64,000 nucleotides of DNA from Clostridiales bacterium (GTDB lineage: Bacteria; Bacillota; Clostridia; Christensenellales; Borkfalkiaceae): contig SVHO01000002.1 of assembly GCA_015055725.1 (NCBI GenBank), positions 1 through 64,000 on the forward strand, given 5' to 3'. Shown here piece after piece: positions 10,852-21,376 of the stretch. The position numbers and the translations under genes were made by a program. Position 1 is the stretch's first letter. Each line of letters starts with the position of its first letter. Under the pieces are notes generated by a model that was given only the letters and a program-made list of their open reading frames with translations, did not search any database and had not been told where the DNA came from.

Positions 10852-11790
10852 TTATTCTTTAACACCGCCAACCGATATGTTGCCCATAAGTTTATTCTTA
10901 AAGATTACGAACACGATTACCATCGGCATAGCAAGTGCCATTGCTGCCGCAAAGTTGAACGGCACGTTTGCTCCACTGTTATGCTGACCACCAAAAATCA
11001 AAACTGCATATGCAAGGGTTGGATGTGTTGGAATATACAACAACGACGTGTTGTAATCGTTATACATTGCAACAAATTGAAGTAAAAATATAGTTGAAAA
11101 CGTTTTGATTGCAAGTGGTATATATATAGTAAACATAACCCTAAAATAAGATGCACCGTCAAGTTGCGCGGCTTCTGCATAAGTGTCTGAAACACCACTA
11201 AAGAATGCGTAGAATATTAAGAAATAAGTATTTTCAAAGGTAAGATTTTTTATCCACATACCCCAAATAGTGTCATATATACAAAAACGGCGCATAAGTG
11301 TTATGACTGCTGTGGTATTGCCAATCATTGGCATAACCATTTTAAGCAACACGAAGCCATATATAATTCCGCTAAATTTATATTTAAACTTTGAACACAT
11401 ATACCCCATTATGCAAGGTGCAAGCGCACCAAAAAAAGCAGAGCCACCAGCATATAAAAGAGTGTTTAACGTAAAGCCGAAAAAGTCCACGTGAGACTTG
11501 TTTACTGTTGGAATATCAAGATTCCAACCTTGATGGAAGGTCTTTTCAAAATCCTTTTCAAGTGCTGAAAAAAGGCTTGTATAATTAGTGAATATATTTC
11601 CGCCTTTCTTTTCCCAAATTTCCATATTGGGAAGTCCTAACAAGTTATCCATAAAGTCTGTTCTATATTTAAGTGACGTTAGAACGCCCCACAATAAAGA
11701 GCCGATAACACTAATTGCATAAATTGCAAGAATTAAACCAACAACTATTGCATATATGTTAATTTTAAACTTTTTTTCTCTATTTTTCAT
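10852..11790 (-). CDS. Carbohydrate ABC transporter permease (MalG-like, CUT1)
   Basis: EAAQLDGASYFRVMFTIYIPLAIKTFSTI EAA loop. Confidence 0.85.
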   Translation of the reverse strand: MKNREKKFKINIYAIVVGLILAIYAISVIGSLLWGVLTSLKYRTDFMDNLLGLPNMEIWEKKGGNIFTNYTSLFSALEKDFEKTFHQGWNLDIPTVNKSHVDFFGFTLNTLLYAGGSAFFGALAPCIMGYMCSKFKYKFSGIIYGFVLLKMVMPMIGNTTAVITLMRRFCIYDTIWGMWIKNLTFENTYFLIFYAFFSGVSDTYAEAAQLDGASYFRVMFTIYIPLAIKTFSTIFLLQFVAMYNDYNTSLLYIPTHPTLAYAVLIFGGQHNSGANVPFNFAAAMALAMPMVIVFVIFKNKLMGNISVGGVKE

Positions 11791-11801
11791 AACGTCACCC
11801 C

Positions 11802-12788
11802 TTAATTAACGCTTGGCCCGAATTTTTCAAGTAAACGCCTTACCGTAAGCGTGACGGGCAACACAACTAAAGTAATCATAACACCTATTGCTGAAATTTG
11901 AGGATAAAGTAAATAACCGTTTGAGCCACCATATTCAGCTAGACCTTGTGATTTTGCAGTTTGCAAGTAGATATAATACCCTACTGACCAAATATCTTGC
12001 GGTGCATCTATTTGAAAGAAAGTATACAAGTTCATCTGGTTGCTAAAAACAGCAGCAAGGTCAATAACAACAAAGGTGACAATAGTTGGATAAATTGACG
12101 GCAAAGTGATGTAAATAAATTCTTGCACTGTATTACAACCATCTAAATGGCAAGATTCAACTATTGATTCGTTAATACCGCTCATTGCACCACTTGCAAG
12201 TAAAATGTTTGCACCAAAACCCATCCATAAATTATAGAAAATAAGAGTGGGCAAAATTATTGAGGTTTCGTTCATTTTATCAAGAAGGCCCTTTGCCCCC
12301 GACAAGAAGGTGTACACGTCGTTAACCAAGTATCTAAAAGTCATGGTCATAACAACGGTAGAAATAATTTGCGGAAAGAAAAGAATTATCCTAAAAAATT
12401 CCGAAAGCGGAAATTTTTTATAAACGTAAAACGAAAATATAATTGAAACCGGCGTTGCAACAAACGCAATGATTGCATACATAAGAAAGCTTACGCTAAA
12501 CATATGCACGTTTTTTTGTGAAAATAAAATTGTAAGAACCTCTTCAAAATTCTCAAACCAAGAAAATTTCCCAACAGAACCTACACCAGGAACGTAAGTA
12601 TATTTGGAAAAAGCAAGCATAACGTTGCTAAAATTAACGTAGATGTAAAATATTGCAGCTTGCGCCAAAAAAGGCGATATCATCAAAATATAGAATATAA
12701 TTCTTTTGGTTTTTTCATTAAGAACTTTTTTAGGCTTAACTTCACCACTTGGCGCGGTATTCAAGTCCGAAACATTTAATGAATCCAT
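11802..12788 (-). CDS. Sugar ABC transporter permease (MalF-like, CUT1)
   Basis: ESCHLDGCNTVQEFIYITLPSIYPTIVTF EAA loop; multiple TM segments. Confidence 0.85.
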   Translation of the reverse strand: MDSLNVSDLNTAPSGEVKPKKVLNEKTKRIIFYILMISPFLAQAAIFYIYVNFSNVMLAFSKYTYVPGVGSVGKFSWFENFEEVLTILFSQKNVHMFSVSFLMYAIIAFVATPVSIIFSFYVYKKFPLSEFFRIILFFPQIISTVVMTMTFRYLVNDVYTFLSGAKGLLDKMNETSIILPTLIFYNLWMGFGANILLASGAMSGINESIVESCHLDGCNTVQEFIYITLPSIYPTIVTFVVIDLAAVFSNQMNLYTFFQIDAPQDIWSVGYYIYLQTAKSQGLAEYGGSNGYLLYPQISAIGVMITLVVLPVTLTVRRLLEKFGPSVN

Positions 12789-12841
12789 AAATTTCCTCCA
12801 GTATTTTTTATAACACGCATAAAATCTTTACGCGCATTGAA

Positions 12842-14767
12842 TTAATTTGGTGAATAATCTTTCCCTTCGTATTTTATAGGTTGACCTTCTTTTTGGTGAC
12901 CTGCAGGATAATATTGCGCCTCAGGCATTTGTCCACCGTCTGCACCAAAGAAGCCAGACCAATCGTTAATATCTTGCGTCACTGCTTCAAAGCATTTTAC
13001 TATGTCAAAATTATGATATTTCAAGAATGCTCTAATATTTCTTGACCTATCTGTAAACAAATAACTAGTTGAACCACCGTGTTTACCAAGTTCAGTATAG
13101 TGTGCTTTATATACGCTACTTGAGCCGTAAGGATATACTTTGTTTGCGCTATTTAATAATTTTGCAAAAGATTTAGTATACACAGGCGCATTTTCCGTAT
13201 GTTCGTCTTTAATTTCATAATTTAACATATATCCATAGTTTGCCTTAGTGGTAAACAAAGAAAGTTCTTCATCTGAATAAATGAAGTGGAACCAATCTTT
13301 AAGTACGCTCATAACTTCAGTATCGTTAGCATACATTGAGTTAACACAAACGAATCCGCCGTCAGGAATATAAAGAGTTATGGGTTCACCCTTTTTACTT
13401 TCAATTGTTTCAATTTCCGTAGTGACAGATTGATTTGTTCCATCAACTGACGTGAAGATGTTTACAGGTAAACTCATCCAAGGTGTTTCACGCTCAGCAA
13501 AAGGAATTTTATCACCGTAGAAAATTTCGTAATCTTCATAGTTCTCTCTTATACGACTTTCGTTTGCCCAATATGAATTTTCAATTAACATACCAACTCT
13601 ATCTTTATTGCGATGCACACTGCTTAAGAAATGATATTGCGTTGCAGCAGCACCAGTGACTTCTTTATACCATTCGTTTTGTTCAGCAAGTTGCATAAAT
13701 GCAAACGCATAGTATTTTTCAACGGTATGAGATAAATAATAACCAAATTCTTCGTCAATTTTGACTCTTGCAGTAATAGGCTTTTTAACCCCTTCAAGAC
13801 CATTTTCACCAGGGAACAAATCTTCATCAGAATAACCAACAACAACGTCAACACCAGTGCTATAAAAATCTTTCAATGCTTTACCGTTTTCATAACCAAG
13901 CAAAGATACGTATAACGCTTCAACGAAATAGTTTATATAAAATGCTGGGTCGTTAGTTATAGCCAAGGGGTATATACTGTTGTCAGCCAAGTTTTCACAA
14001 AGGGCAATAAGTTCGTATAATGATGATGGCAAACCATCGTCTTCAGTATTTGGCAAGCCGTCAGGACCAACTGACCTTGAACCTAAATCTTTAGTAAACT
14101 TAAAGTCATAGCCTTCACCTAAAACCGCACTGCTAAACAACGTAGTGATGATTTCGTCGTCATCTTCATCGCTAACTTGAGCGTCGGGTTTAGCAAAGAA
14201 ATACCCTTCTTTTTCAAAAAGGTCTTTATCATATGAAAGTCCGCCGTATGCTTCATATGATGGCAAACCATAATATCCCGATGGAATAGCCGAATCTTTA
14301 GAATCGTCAAGACGGAACCTATATCTTATAGCTTCAGGGATTTTGTCTTCAATGCTTTTACCATCTGCTTCAATATTACTAGTCATAATATCGTCAATGT
14401 TTGCAATCCAGCCTTTTGATGCTGAAACGTCTGTAGGATTGTATCCGTCCCCTGTATATATAACGTGATAACCATCGTTTACAATACCCTGTCCTATTCC
14501 AACGTCTGTGCCAGGCATTTCAATTTTAACTTTTACGCCTTCTTTGCCTTCGGCATAACTATCGGTTTCGTGCAAAGCATTAAACCTTTTTGCTTGGTCC
14601 TCCAATAAATCTTTACCATACGCATTGTCACTAACTACAATGCGAATTACCGTTTTGTCACCCTCGTCACCAGACGGTGCAGAGCAGGCAACAACACCAA
14701 AAGACATAAATAAGCACAAAGCAAGTGATATAAACGTCTTAAACCATTTGAATGTTCTGTTTTTCAT
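12842..14767 (-). CDS. Extracellular solute-binding lipoprotein (family 1-like)
   Basis: Lipobox SFGVVACS; adjacent to two permeases; SBP-like fold motifs. Confidence 0.85.
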   Translation of the reverse strand: MKNRTFKWFKTFISLALCLFMSFGVVACSAPSGDEGDKTVIRIVVSDNAYGKDLLEDQAKRFNALHETDSYAEGKEGVKVKIEMPGTDVGIGQGIVNDGYHVIYTGDGYNPTDVSASKGWIANIDDIMTSNIEADGKSIEDKIPEAIRYRFRLDDSKDSAIPSGYYGLPSYEAYGGLSYDKDLFEKEGYFFAKPDAQVSDEDDDEIITTLFSSAVLGEGYDFKFTKDLGSRSVGPDGLPNTEDDGLPSSLYELIALCENLADNSIYPLAITNDPAFYINYFVEALYVSLLGYENGKALKDFYSTGVDVVVGYSDEDLFPGENGLEGVKKPITARVKIDEEFGYYLSHTVEKYYAFAFMQLAEQNEWYKEVTGAAATQYHFLSSVHRNKDRVGMLIENSYWANESRIRENYEDYEIFYGDKIPFAERETPWMSLPVNIFTSVDGTNQSVTTEIETIESKKGEPITLYIPDGGFVCVNSMYANDTEVMSVLKDWFHFIYSDEELSLFTTKANYGYMLNYEIKDEHTENAPVYTKSFAKLLNSANKVYPYGSSSVYKAHYTELGKHGGSTSYLFTDRSRNIRAFLKYHNFDIVKCFEAVTQDINDWSGFFGADGGQMPEAQYYPAGHQKEGQPIKYEGKDYSPN

Positions 14768-14818
14768 ATAACATCTCCTTAAATTTATTTTATTTTTATA
14801 TTTAACGCATGAGCGTTA

Positions 14819-17503
14819 TTATTTTATCCAGCCAAAGTCGTTTGGTGACAACAGGCATTTACCAAGCGTATAACAAGGTTCGTTGTCAACACACCACCTT
14901 GCCCCGTCATAGGTTGTTATTAAAAACTTATAAGGCAATTTAATGAAAGAACTTTCGTCTTTTTTGATACGAGCAATAACGTGCAAATTATTTTCACCTG
15001 ACAAGTTTTCAACTTTCCACTTTAAAAGTTCTTCTTCTCTATTTTCATCAAGTAAGGATTGATGCCCCGCTTCTATAAACGGAACTATCTTTCCGTCAGC
15101 CCTAATAACTAAGGTCGGCTCAGGAAAGAAAAGGCGGAATTCGTTGTCAATGCAGAAATTTTGTTTTTTATTGCTTTTAATTTCAATTTCTATATATTCG
15201 CCAACGGCTATCCTAAACTTACTTTCATTATCGTCAAGATAACCCCACTCGGCACTATCTAAGCCATTTAAGCCTGCCTTAATCGATTGATGCTCGTCTC
15301 CACCGTAATATGAAAGTGGGATAAGCCCTTTTTCTATGCGCTCTTTCACCTTAGGAAATTCAGTCTCTAAAAGGCCTTTTAATTTTTCAACCCTAGATTT
15401 TAGTTTTTCTGGGAAAAATTTATATCCTTCTGCTTCAGAATGATAACCAAGCCTATTATCGCTTTCGCAAAGAGGTATCATTTTTACGCTGTTTTTTATC
15501 TCTTCTTTAACCAAAACTATCATTTGGTTAAGAATTTCATTTAGATTACCTGTTTGATAACCCAATTTATCACGCAGTTGATAAAATCTTAAAACGTTTC
15601 TTCCGCTTTCAAACAACACGCCAAGTGCTTTTGCGACCGAAAGTTGTTCGTTTTTAGGATTATTCCATTCAGTTGTCTTAGCAAGAATTTCTAACCCCTT
15701 TTGCCAATTTTCACAAAGAATATTTGAAAGTTCAATTGCTTCGTCTATCGTATGCCCCTTAAACAAACACTCGCCTATCCTGTCACCGTTAGGAACGTCT
15801 TGCAACTGCCACGACCTTGAAAGCGGTTTATTCTTTGGTAATAACGATAATTCCCACACAACCCCGTCATGCATCGGGCCGTAGTAGTTAAACATAACGT
15901 TCACGGGATAATTCGAATATGCTTTTTCAAAATAATCCCAAGCAAGCGCAACCTTTTGGGCGTCTTGCTCACTCCAATAAAGTGACGCAAGTTTAAGCAA
16001 AAAATCTTCTTTGGTCAAAAAGTCGTTTTTTGCGCAAAGCAGTCCAACAGCCTTGCTCATTAAACACGGGTAGTTGCCAAAAAGCCAACTCTCCATCACG
16101 CCCGAAACCCCTTGTCTTTTTGCGCTTATAATCTTATCATATATAATTCCAGGAACTGGTATATATGGAACGGTTGCCAATTCATGTGAACAGCAAACCT
16201 GCATTTTTGCATAAATCTTTTTTTCTTGTTGAACGGCCTTTCTAGCGGTGAATTTAAACATTTCAGAAGGGCCCGTATAAGATAAGTAATAATCTAATGC
16301 AAACCGCTTTTTGCCAAGTTGAACCACCCTGCCGTCGTCTTCATAGTTTTGTAGCATAACAACGTTATCAGGGCATTTATCTACGTATTCACCAATAACG
16401 TCTAATGGTTGTCCCCTATGTCCGTAAGTCCAACTTATAAATTCAACTTGACTATTTGCGCTGTCAATAGCGTTTTTAATAATCTTCGCCGTGTGCGTGA
16501 CTATTTCCATTTGCGATTTGTCCGCACAGTGTGGGCAATCGTTGTGCCACGCCCCTTCTAAATCGGGCCACGTGTTCCCACACGACGTGACGCGTTCACC
16601 AAAAGTTATATCAATTATTCCGCCAAGATTTTTTGCGCTTTTAACCACGTTTTGTATGGCTTCGGTTAAATAACCTTTCCCAAACTCCGTGTACGTGCAA
16701 AAACCTTTTGGACCACGGTTATCGTTTCCAGCAACTTGCGGATATTTCTTTTCAATTCCAGGGTATCTATTTTTTATCGTCGGCTCGTCTAACGACATTG
16801 GCGCGATAATAAGTAAATAAACTTTAATCCCGTATAAAGCACACTTGTCAATTATGCGGTTAAGTTTGTTTATTCTTTTTTCAGAATCTTGACCGAATTC
16901 TTTAATATAAGAAGATTTAGCAAGTTGGTCTAAATCCGCATAAACCCAAACGGCGTTAGCCCCGTCACGCATAAGTCTATCTAAATAAGCGTCTGGATAA
17001 TAATCAACGTCATCATCAAGTTCGGCTAAATTTTTAGGTGGACGATTTATAGGCGCAAAAAAGCACCTTGCAAGCCTTACTTCTAAATCAAACTCTTTAT
17101 AAGCCTTTTCAATTTTCAGAAACCCACCGTTAATTAAAATCTGGTCTTGTATATAAACGAGTGCACGCCTTATTCCGCTAACACCACACGCACTTATTGA
17201 GCATCTCTCTTCGTCAATGCAATAAGTAAAACTTTCAGTATCTTCCCCAACTGTCTTAACAAGCAAAATTGGATAAGACTTGCCGTTTAAATCGTTTTCT
17301 TCTAAAAAGGCGTTAAAATTATCAAATGATTTTTCAAGCAATTTTTCATCCGAAAAGTCAGCAGTTTGAAGAAAAGCACCGCTTAAACGTATAAACCCTT
17401 TCTTTTCGATTGAGGCATGAAGCAATTTCGGAACGTAAAAATTCTCTAAATCTTTTTGAAAGTTTTTTTGTGGTTGTTTGTTAAAGAATTCGTCAATTTT
17501 CAA
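14819..17503 (-). CDS. Putative glycoside hydrolase (hexosaminidase-like TIM barrel)
   Basis: No signal peptide; RLMRDGANAVWVYADLDQL and ITFGERVTSCGNTWPDLEGAWHNDCPHC; TTG start preceded by GAAGGTG. Confidence 0.6.
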   Translation of the reverse strand: MKIDEFFNKQPQKNFQKDLENFYVPKLLHASIEKKGFIRLSGAFLQTADFSDEKLLEKSFDNFNAFLEENDLNGKSYPILLVKTVGEDTESFTYCIDEERCSISACGVSGIRRALVYIQDQILINGGFLKIEKAYKEFDLEVRLARCFFAPINRPPKNLAELDDDVDYYPDAYLDRLMRDGANAVWVYADLDQLAKSSYIKEFGQDSEKRINKLNRIIDKCALYGIKVYLLIIAPMSLDEPTIKNRYPGIEKKYPQVAGNDNRGPKGFCTYTEFGKGYLTEAIQNVVKSAKNLGGIIDITFGERVTSCGNTWPDLEGAWHNDCPHCADKSQMEIVTHTAKIIKNAIDSANSQVEFISWTYGHRGQPLDVIGEYVDKCPDNVVMLQNYEDDGRVVQLGKKRFALDYYLSYTGPSEMFKFTARKAVQQEKKIYAKMQVCCSHELATVPYIPVPGIIYDKIISAKRQGVSGVMESWLFGNYPCLMSKAVGLLCAKNDFLTKEDFLLKLASLYWSEQDAQKVALAWDYFEKAYSNYPVNVMFNYYGPMHDGVVWELSLLPKNKPLSRSWQLQDVPNGDRIGECLFKGHTIDEAIELSNILCENWQKGLEILAKTTEWNNPKNEQLSVAKALGVLFESGRNVLRFYQLRDKLGYQTGNLNEILNQMIVLVKEEIKNSVKMIPLCESDNRLGYHSEAEGYKFFPEKLKSRVEKLKGLLETEFPKVKERIEKGLIPLSYYGGDEHQSIKAGLNGLDSAEWGYLDDNESKFRIAVGEYIEIEIKSNKKQNFCIDNEFRLFFPEPTLVIRADGKIVPFIEAGHQSLLDENREEELLKWKVENLSGENNLHVIARIKKDESSFIKLPYKFLITTYDGARWCVDNEPCYTLGKCLLSPNDFGWIK

Positions 17504-17712
17504 AAGTACGACACCTTCGCTTTTTTCAACTTTTAATAAACATTGAAAAATTTATTTATAGTTTCGTTATGTTAAACAATTTAAGTTTTTATTTTCTTTT
17601 TAAGTAAAAAACAACAAATTGTTAAAAGTTAACCGCGCATAGCGAACTTTTACATAATATATGTATTTAAATGTTTACATACTACGCACCTATAATAATA
17701 AGTGTCATAAAA

Positions 17713-17741
17713 ATTATAGCAAAAAGCGTGTTTGTTGTACA
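17713..17741 (-). promoter_or_regulatory. Promoter of glycan operon: -35 TGTACA, N17, -10 TATAAT
   Basis: Minus strand TGTACA (17736-17741), 17-nt spacer, TATAAT (17713-17718). Confidence 0.65.
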
Positions 17742-17777
17742 TATGCTCACTTACTTAAAATATGTGTTTATTTACTT
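17741..17777. promoter_or_regulatory. Tandem half-sites ATATGCTCACTTACTT / ATGTGTTTATTTACTT, 21-bp spacing (AraC operator candidate)
   Basis: 12/16 identity at exactly 21 bp; same arrangement at 20090 and 21405. Confidence 0.7.
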
Positions 17778-17805
17778 TTTTAGCAATTATTTTTTAACTT
17801 AAGTC

Positions 17806-17834
17806 TTGACAGAAAGAACTCTATTCGTTATAAT
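17806..17834 (+). promoter_or_regulatory. Sigma70-type promoter of AraC gene: TTGACA-N17-TATAAT
   Basis: Consensus hexamers at 17806-17811 and 17829-17834. Confidence 0.85.
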
Positions 17835-17863
17835 TGTTTTAAAAATATTTTAGGAGTGGAAAA

Positions 17864-18712
17864 ATGGCTTCAATGTATTCAAAGTATAATTTCGGTATGT
17901 TTAACCCCACCAACACCTTAAAATGCATACACATTATGGATATCGGGTATCACGATCACAGCGTAGTTAAAGCATATACTGACAAGCCAAGAAAATCTTT
18001 TTATTCAAGCTTTCACATTATTTTAGATGGAGAAGGCACTTTGGATTTCGGAAACAAAGTCTATCCTTTATCTAAGGGTTCGGTTTTCTACTTACCGCCT
18101 TACGAACCTTTCCTTTATTTGCCATCTGCTAACAATCCGTATAAATTCGTTTGGATTGGCTTTGACGGAGATGAAATAAACGCTCTTTTACAAAAGAAAG
18201 GCATTAACCAAAACAACCCTATTCTAAATATTAAAAACACTAAGAAAATGTTGACGTTGGTTGATGATTTTATCGAACACAACAGCCAAAAAAACGTCAC
18301 CGAAGAAAAAATGCTCTCTTTTTTCTTTTCTTTTATACATTGCGTTCAATCACCAAAAAACACCACCAAAACCGCACATGCTTCAAACAACGTTGAGGCG
18401 ATAAAACGCTTGATAAGTCAAAACTATATGCATCACAACTTCACAATTCAATCAATTGCAAGCATTATGCACGTTAGCCACTCATGGCTTTGTGCAACTT
18501 TTAAGCGTGAAACTGGAACTTCTATGCACGAATATCTTATTAGCGTTAGACTTGGGCATTCAGCCGAACTTCTAACAAAGAGCAACCTTTCTATTAACGA
18601 AATTTCTTATACTTGTGGTTTTAACGATGCCCTTTATTTTTCTGCAGCATTTAAAAAGTCCTACAACGTTTCACCTCAAAATTACCGCAAAGCTTATAAG
18701 AGAGACAATTAA
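17864..18712 (+). CDS. AraC family transcriptional regulator (cupin plus HTH)
   Basis: C-terminal FTIQSIASIMHVSHSWLCATFKRETGTSMHEYLISVRL...SINEISYTCGFNDALYFSAAFKKSYNVSPQNYRK. Confidence 0.93.
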   Translation: MASMYSKYNFGMFNPTNTLKCIHIMDIGYHDHSVVKAYTDKPRKSFYSSFHIILDGEGTLDFGNKVYPLSKGSVFYLPPYEPFLYLPSANNPYKFVWIGFDGDEINALLQKKGINQNNPILNIKNTKKMLTLVDDFIEHNSQKNVTEEKMLSFFFSFIHCVQSPKNTTKTAHASNNVEAIKRLISQNYMHHNFTIQSIASIMHVSHSWLCATFKRETGTSMHEYLISVRLGHSAELLTKSNLSINEISYTCGFNDALYFSAAFKKSYNVSPQNYRKAYKRDN

Positions 18713-18720
18713 TTAAACAA

Positions 18721-20019
18721 TTATTTCAACAACATTGCCGGGCGCTCGTCCGGCTTTTGTGCTTTAAAAGAAACGTTTTCAAGTTTAAGATTTTCCGTGT
18801 TTTCAGAATAAAGCCCAAAACACGGCAAAACGAACTTACTGCTCTCAGGGTAATCTCCAGGAGTTGGAAAACAACTTTCAGTTGTCTTTTGACCCCCAAG
18901 CACCGAAACGTTAACGTTATATAAGTTTACGTTCTTAATTTTATTTTTAGCATTGGTGCTCATAATAATACTTGTATACGAGCAATTTGTTCCGTAATCA
19001 CTGCCTTCTTTTATATCGGGATACCAACTGTCTATACTCTTAAACCTTTGGTCGTTAACGTCTGCAAATAAATTGCTTATGTTAATATCCGAAATAGAGC
19101 CCATTTTTGTACCTTCTGGTGCTCTTAATCTTTCACTCAAATAAATAAATAACGGATTAGCAACGTTGCACATGGTAATGTTGCTTATATTTATTCCGAA
19201 AATATTTGCCCCGTCTGCGCTTTCGATTGCAATACCTGAATGTTGGGTGTTAAAAATAACGCAGTTCGAAACGTTGATATATTTAAAGTCACCAATAGAT
19301 TCAGAGCCAAATTTAATCGAATTTGCTCTACTACTTATAACACAGTTATTAACGGTAATTCTTTGACAATCTCTTTTGCAGTTGTCAAAATATGACGCTT
19401 TGAAAACGAGTGCGTCGTCACCAGTCTTAATTATACAGTCTGAAATAACAACGTCTTCACAGCAGTCAGGGCTAATGCCGTCAATATGTGAATTTATAAA
19501 CAGTTTACTTATAATAACGTCTTTACATCCGCCCATAAGAACGGAAATGTCCGTTGCATTTAAGATTTTAACGTCATAAAGCCTAAGCCCCTCAACCTTG
19601 CGTAAAGAAAAAACTTTCGCACCACGATGGTATCCGTCGCCTAACTTACTACGCTTATCTTCAGGGTCCCAAATAGATAGCATATCTATCGTTGCTTGAC
19701 CCTTTATGCTAACGTTTTTAACGTTATCAGCATAAAACATAGCACAAGTATATTTACTATGTGACAAATCTTGATAAAGCTTATAAGAAACTTCTTCGTC
19801 TGCATTAAAATCTGATAATTTTGGAGCAGAGTTAATTTTAACTCCGTCTTCAAAAACTATGTTTGTGTTATCTTTTAAAACTACCGTAGAAAGAGTATAC
19901 GTGCCGAAAGGAACGTATACGGTTTCCCCACCACGCATTGAACCCAAGTCAATCGCTCGTTGAAATGCTTTTGTATCTAATTCAGTCGTCTTGTCAATGA
20001 AATCTTTTAAGTTAATCAC
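18721..20019 (-). CDS. Glycoside hydrolase family 28-like / right-handed beta-helix protein
   Basis: INLKDF..TTELDTKAFQRAID...TVYVPFGTYTLSTVVLKDNTNIVFEDG; HIDGISPDCCEDVVISDCIIKTGDDALVFK. Confidence 0.85.
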   Translation of the reverse strand: MINLKDFIDKTTELDTKAFQRAIDLGSMRGGETVYVPFGTYTLSTVVLKDNTNIVFEDGVKINSAPKLSDFNADEEVSYKLYQDLSHSKYTCAMFYADNVKNVSIKGQATIDMLSIWDPEDKRSKLGDGYHRGAKVFSLRKVEGLRLYDVKILNATDISVLMGGCKDVIISKLFINSHIDGISPDCCEDVVISDCIIKTGDDALVFKASYFDNCKRDCQRITVNNCVISSRANSIKFGSESIGDFKYINVSNCVIFNTQHSGIAIESADGANIFGINISNITMCNVANPLFIYLSERLRAPEGTKMGSISDINISNLFADVNDQRFKSIDSWYPDIKEGSDYGTNCSYTSIIMSTNAKNKIKNVNLYNVNVSVLGGQKTTESCFPTPGDYPESSKFVLPCFGLYSENTENLKLENVSFKAQKPDERPAMLLK

Positions 20020-20061
20020 TTTTATGCCCTTCTTGTTTCAATTTATATCTATACACAATAA

Positions 20062-20090
20062 ATTTTACAACATAATATATTAATAGTAAA
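20062..20090 (-). promoter_or_regulatory. Promoter of GH28-like gene: TTTACT-N17-TAAAAT
   Basis: -35 at 20085-20090, -10 at 20062-20067, spacer 17. Confidence 0.55.
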
Positions 20091-20126
20091 TGTGTTCATT
20101 TATTTTGTTTATGTGTTTATTTACTG
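20090..20126. promoter_or_regulatory. Tandem half-sites ATGTGTTCATTTATTT / ATGTGTTTATTTACTG, 21-bp spacing
   Basis: 13/16 identity, 21-bp register, abuts -35. Confidence 0.75.
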
Positions 20127-20141
20127 TTTAAAATTTAAAAT

Positions 20142-20184
20142 AAAAAAACACCCTAATTTTATTCAAATATAAGGTGTTTTTTTT
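20142..20184 (-). terminator. Intrinsic terminator downstream of PHP-domain gene
   Basis: aaaaaaacacc ... ggtgtttttttt hairpin with A/T tracts. Confidence 0.65.
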
Positions 20185-20320
20185 AGTAAATTATTATTAA
20201 ATCGTTATATAATACGCGATTTTTAGTCATCTAAAAGTTTATCGCGAATAAAAAAGATAACTGTTAATATGTGAAAAATTATGGCGTTATTTAAATTTAT
20301 TTGTTTTATAAACGTATAGA

Positions 20321-21337
20321 TTATTTAATTAAATCTTCCATAAAATAAGCGTTTGTGTTTGCCCTTTTTCCAAACTTATCAACAAGAGTTAGTCTAAAAT
20401 ATCCAGCGTAATGTGGAATGTCAAAACACGCTTCAGTTAACCCGTTTTCGTCTTCAGAAAACTCAACGCGTGCTTCGCGCGCCCTACACGTCATATATAT
20501 TTTATCAACGGCAGAACATTTAATATATACCTTTCCATCTTCATAATAAAGGTCGTAAATTTCAGGTCCTTCAGAAGCGTAAAACCAACCGTTTTTAAGC
20601 GCAGTTGCAACGCTTTTATAGTCTAAACTTTCAGCCTTAATCATAGTAAAAGCCACCCCAGAATCCCAACGGCGAGTGTTTGGGCGTCTATTGTGATTAT
20701 CGTCACCACCTATACAAAAAAGTTTTTGACCACCGGTAAGCATATCGTCATACTCTTTTGAGTTATAATCCTCATATCCCCCCAAAAGACCGCCACCATT
20801 AATTATTTCAATCGCATCAAGATTATGATAATTCATGTAATCCAAATAATTTTCTCTTGACCAGTTAGGATGATTATAAGTGACGAAAAAACCCTTTTCT
20901 TTGCACTCTTTAGCAACTTTGCTCACGTATTCACCACTATATTCACGTATATGGTCAGGTTCGTTTTCATCAAATTTAACCAAATGTTTATTCTTTGGCG
21001 CATTACCAAAAAAATATAATTCCCTATGCCAAAAAGGTTGAATTTCAATTTTTTCGTCGAGCGCAACGATACAAAGGTGACAAATTTTATATCCCCCTTT
21101 TGACCTATCTTCAATTATAGACATTTCAAAACCGTTTAGCGCAAGAAAATCTTTATCGGTTAAATCATTATGCGTGATAAATAAATCGTGATCGGTATAA
21201 GCCACTATAGAATAGCCTAATTTTTTGTAAATTTCCTTAACTTCCTCAGGCGTTTTCGCTCCGTCTGATAATACCGTGTGGCAATGCATATTAGCTTTGT
21301 AAAAATTGTTTTTTTCAGGCAATAAATATTTTTTCAT
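20321..21337 (-). CDS. PHP domain-containing phosphoesterase-like protein
   Basis: ANMHCHTVLSDGAKTPEEV...IVAYTDHD and VTYNHPNWSRE metal-binding motifs. Confidence 0.85.
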   Translation of the reverse strand: MKKYLLPEKNNFYKANMHCHTVLSDGAKTPEEVKEIYKKLGYSIVAYTDHDLFITHNDLTDKDFLALNGFEMSIIEDRSKGGYKICHLCIVALDEKIEIQPFWHRELYFFGNAPKNKHLVKFDENEPDHIREYSGEYVSKVAKECKEKGFFVTYNHPNWSRENYLDYMNYHNLDAIEIINGGGLLGGYEDYNSKEYDDMLTGGQKLFCIGGDDNHNRRPNTRRWDSGVAFTMIKAESLDYKSVATALKNGWFYASEGPEIYDLYYEDGKVYIKCSAVDKIYMTCRAREARVEFSEDENGLTEACFDIPHYAGYFRLTLVDKFGKRANTNAYFMEDLIK

Positions 21338-21376
21338 TTTACATTTAGCCCCTTTAAATTCATTTGTTATTATTTA

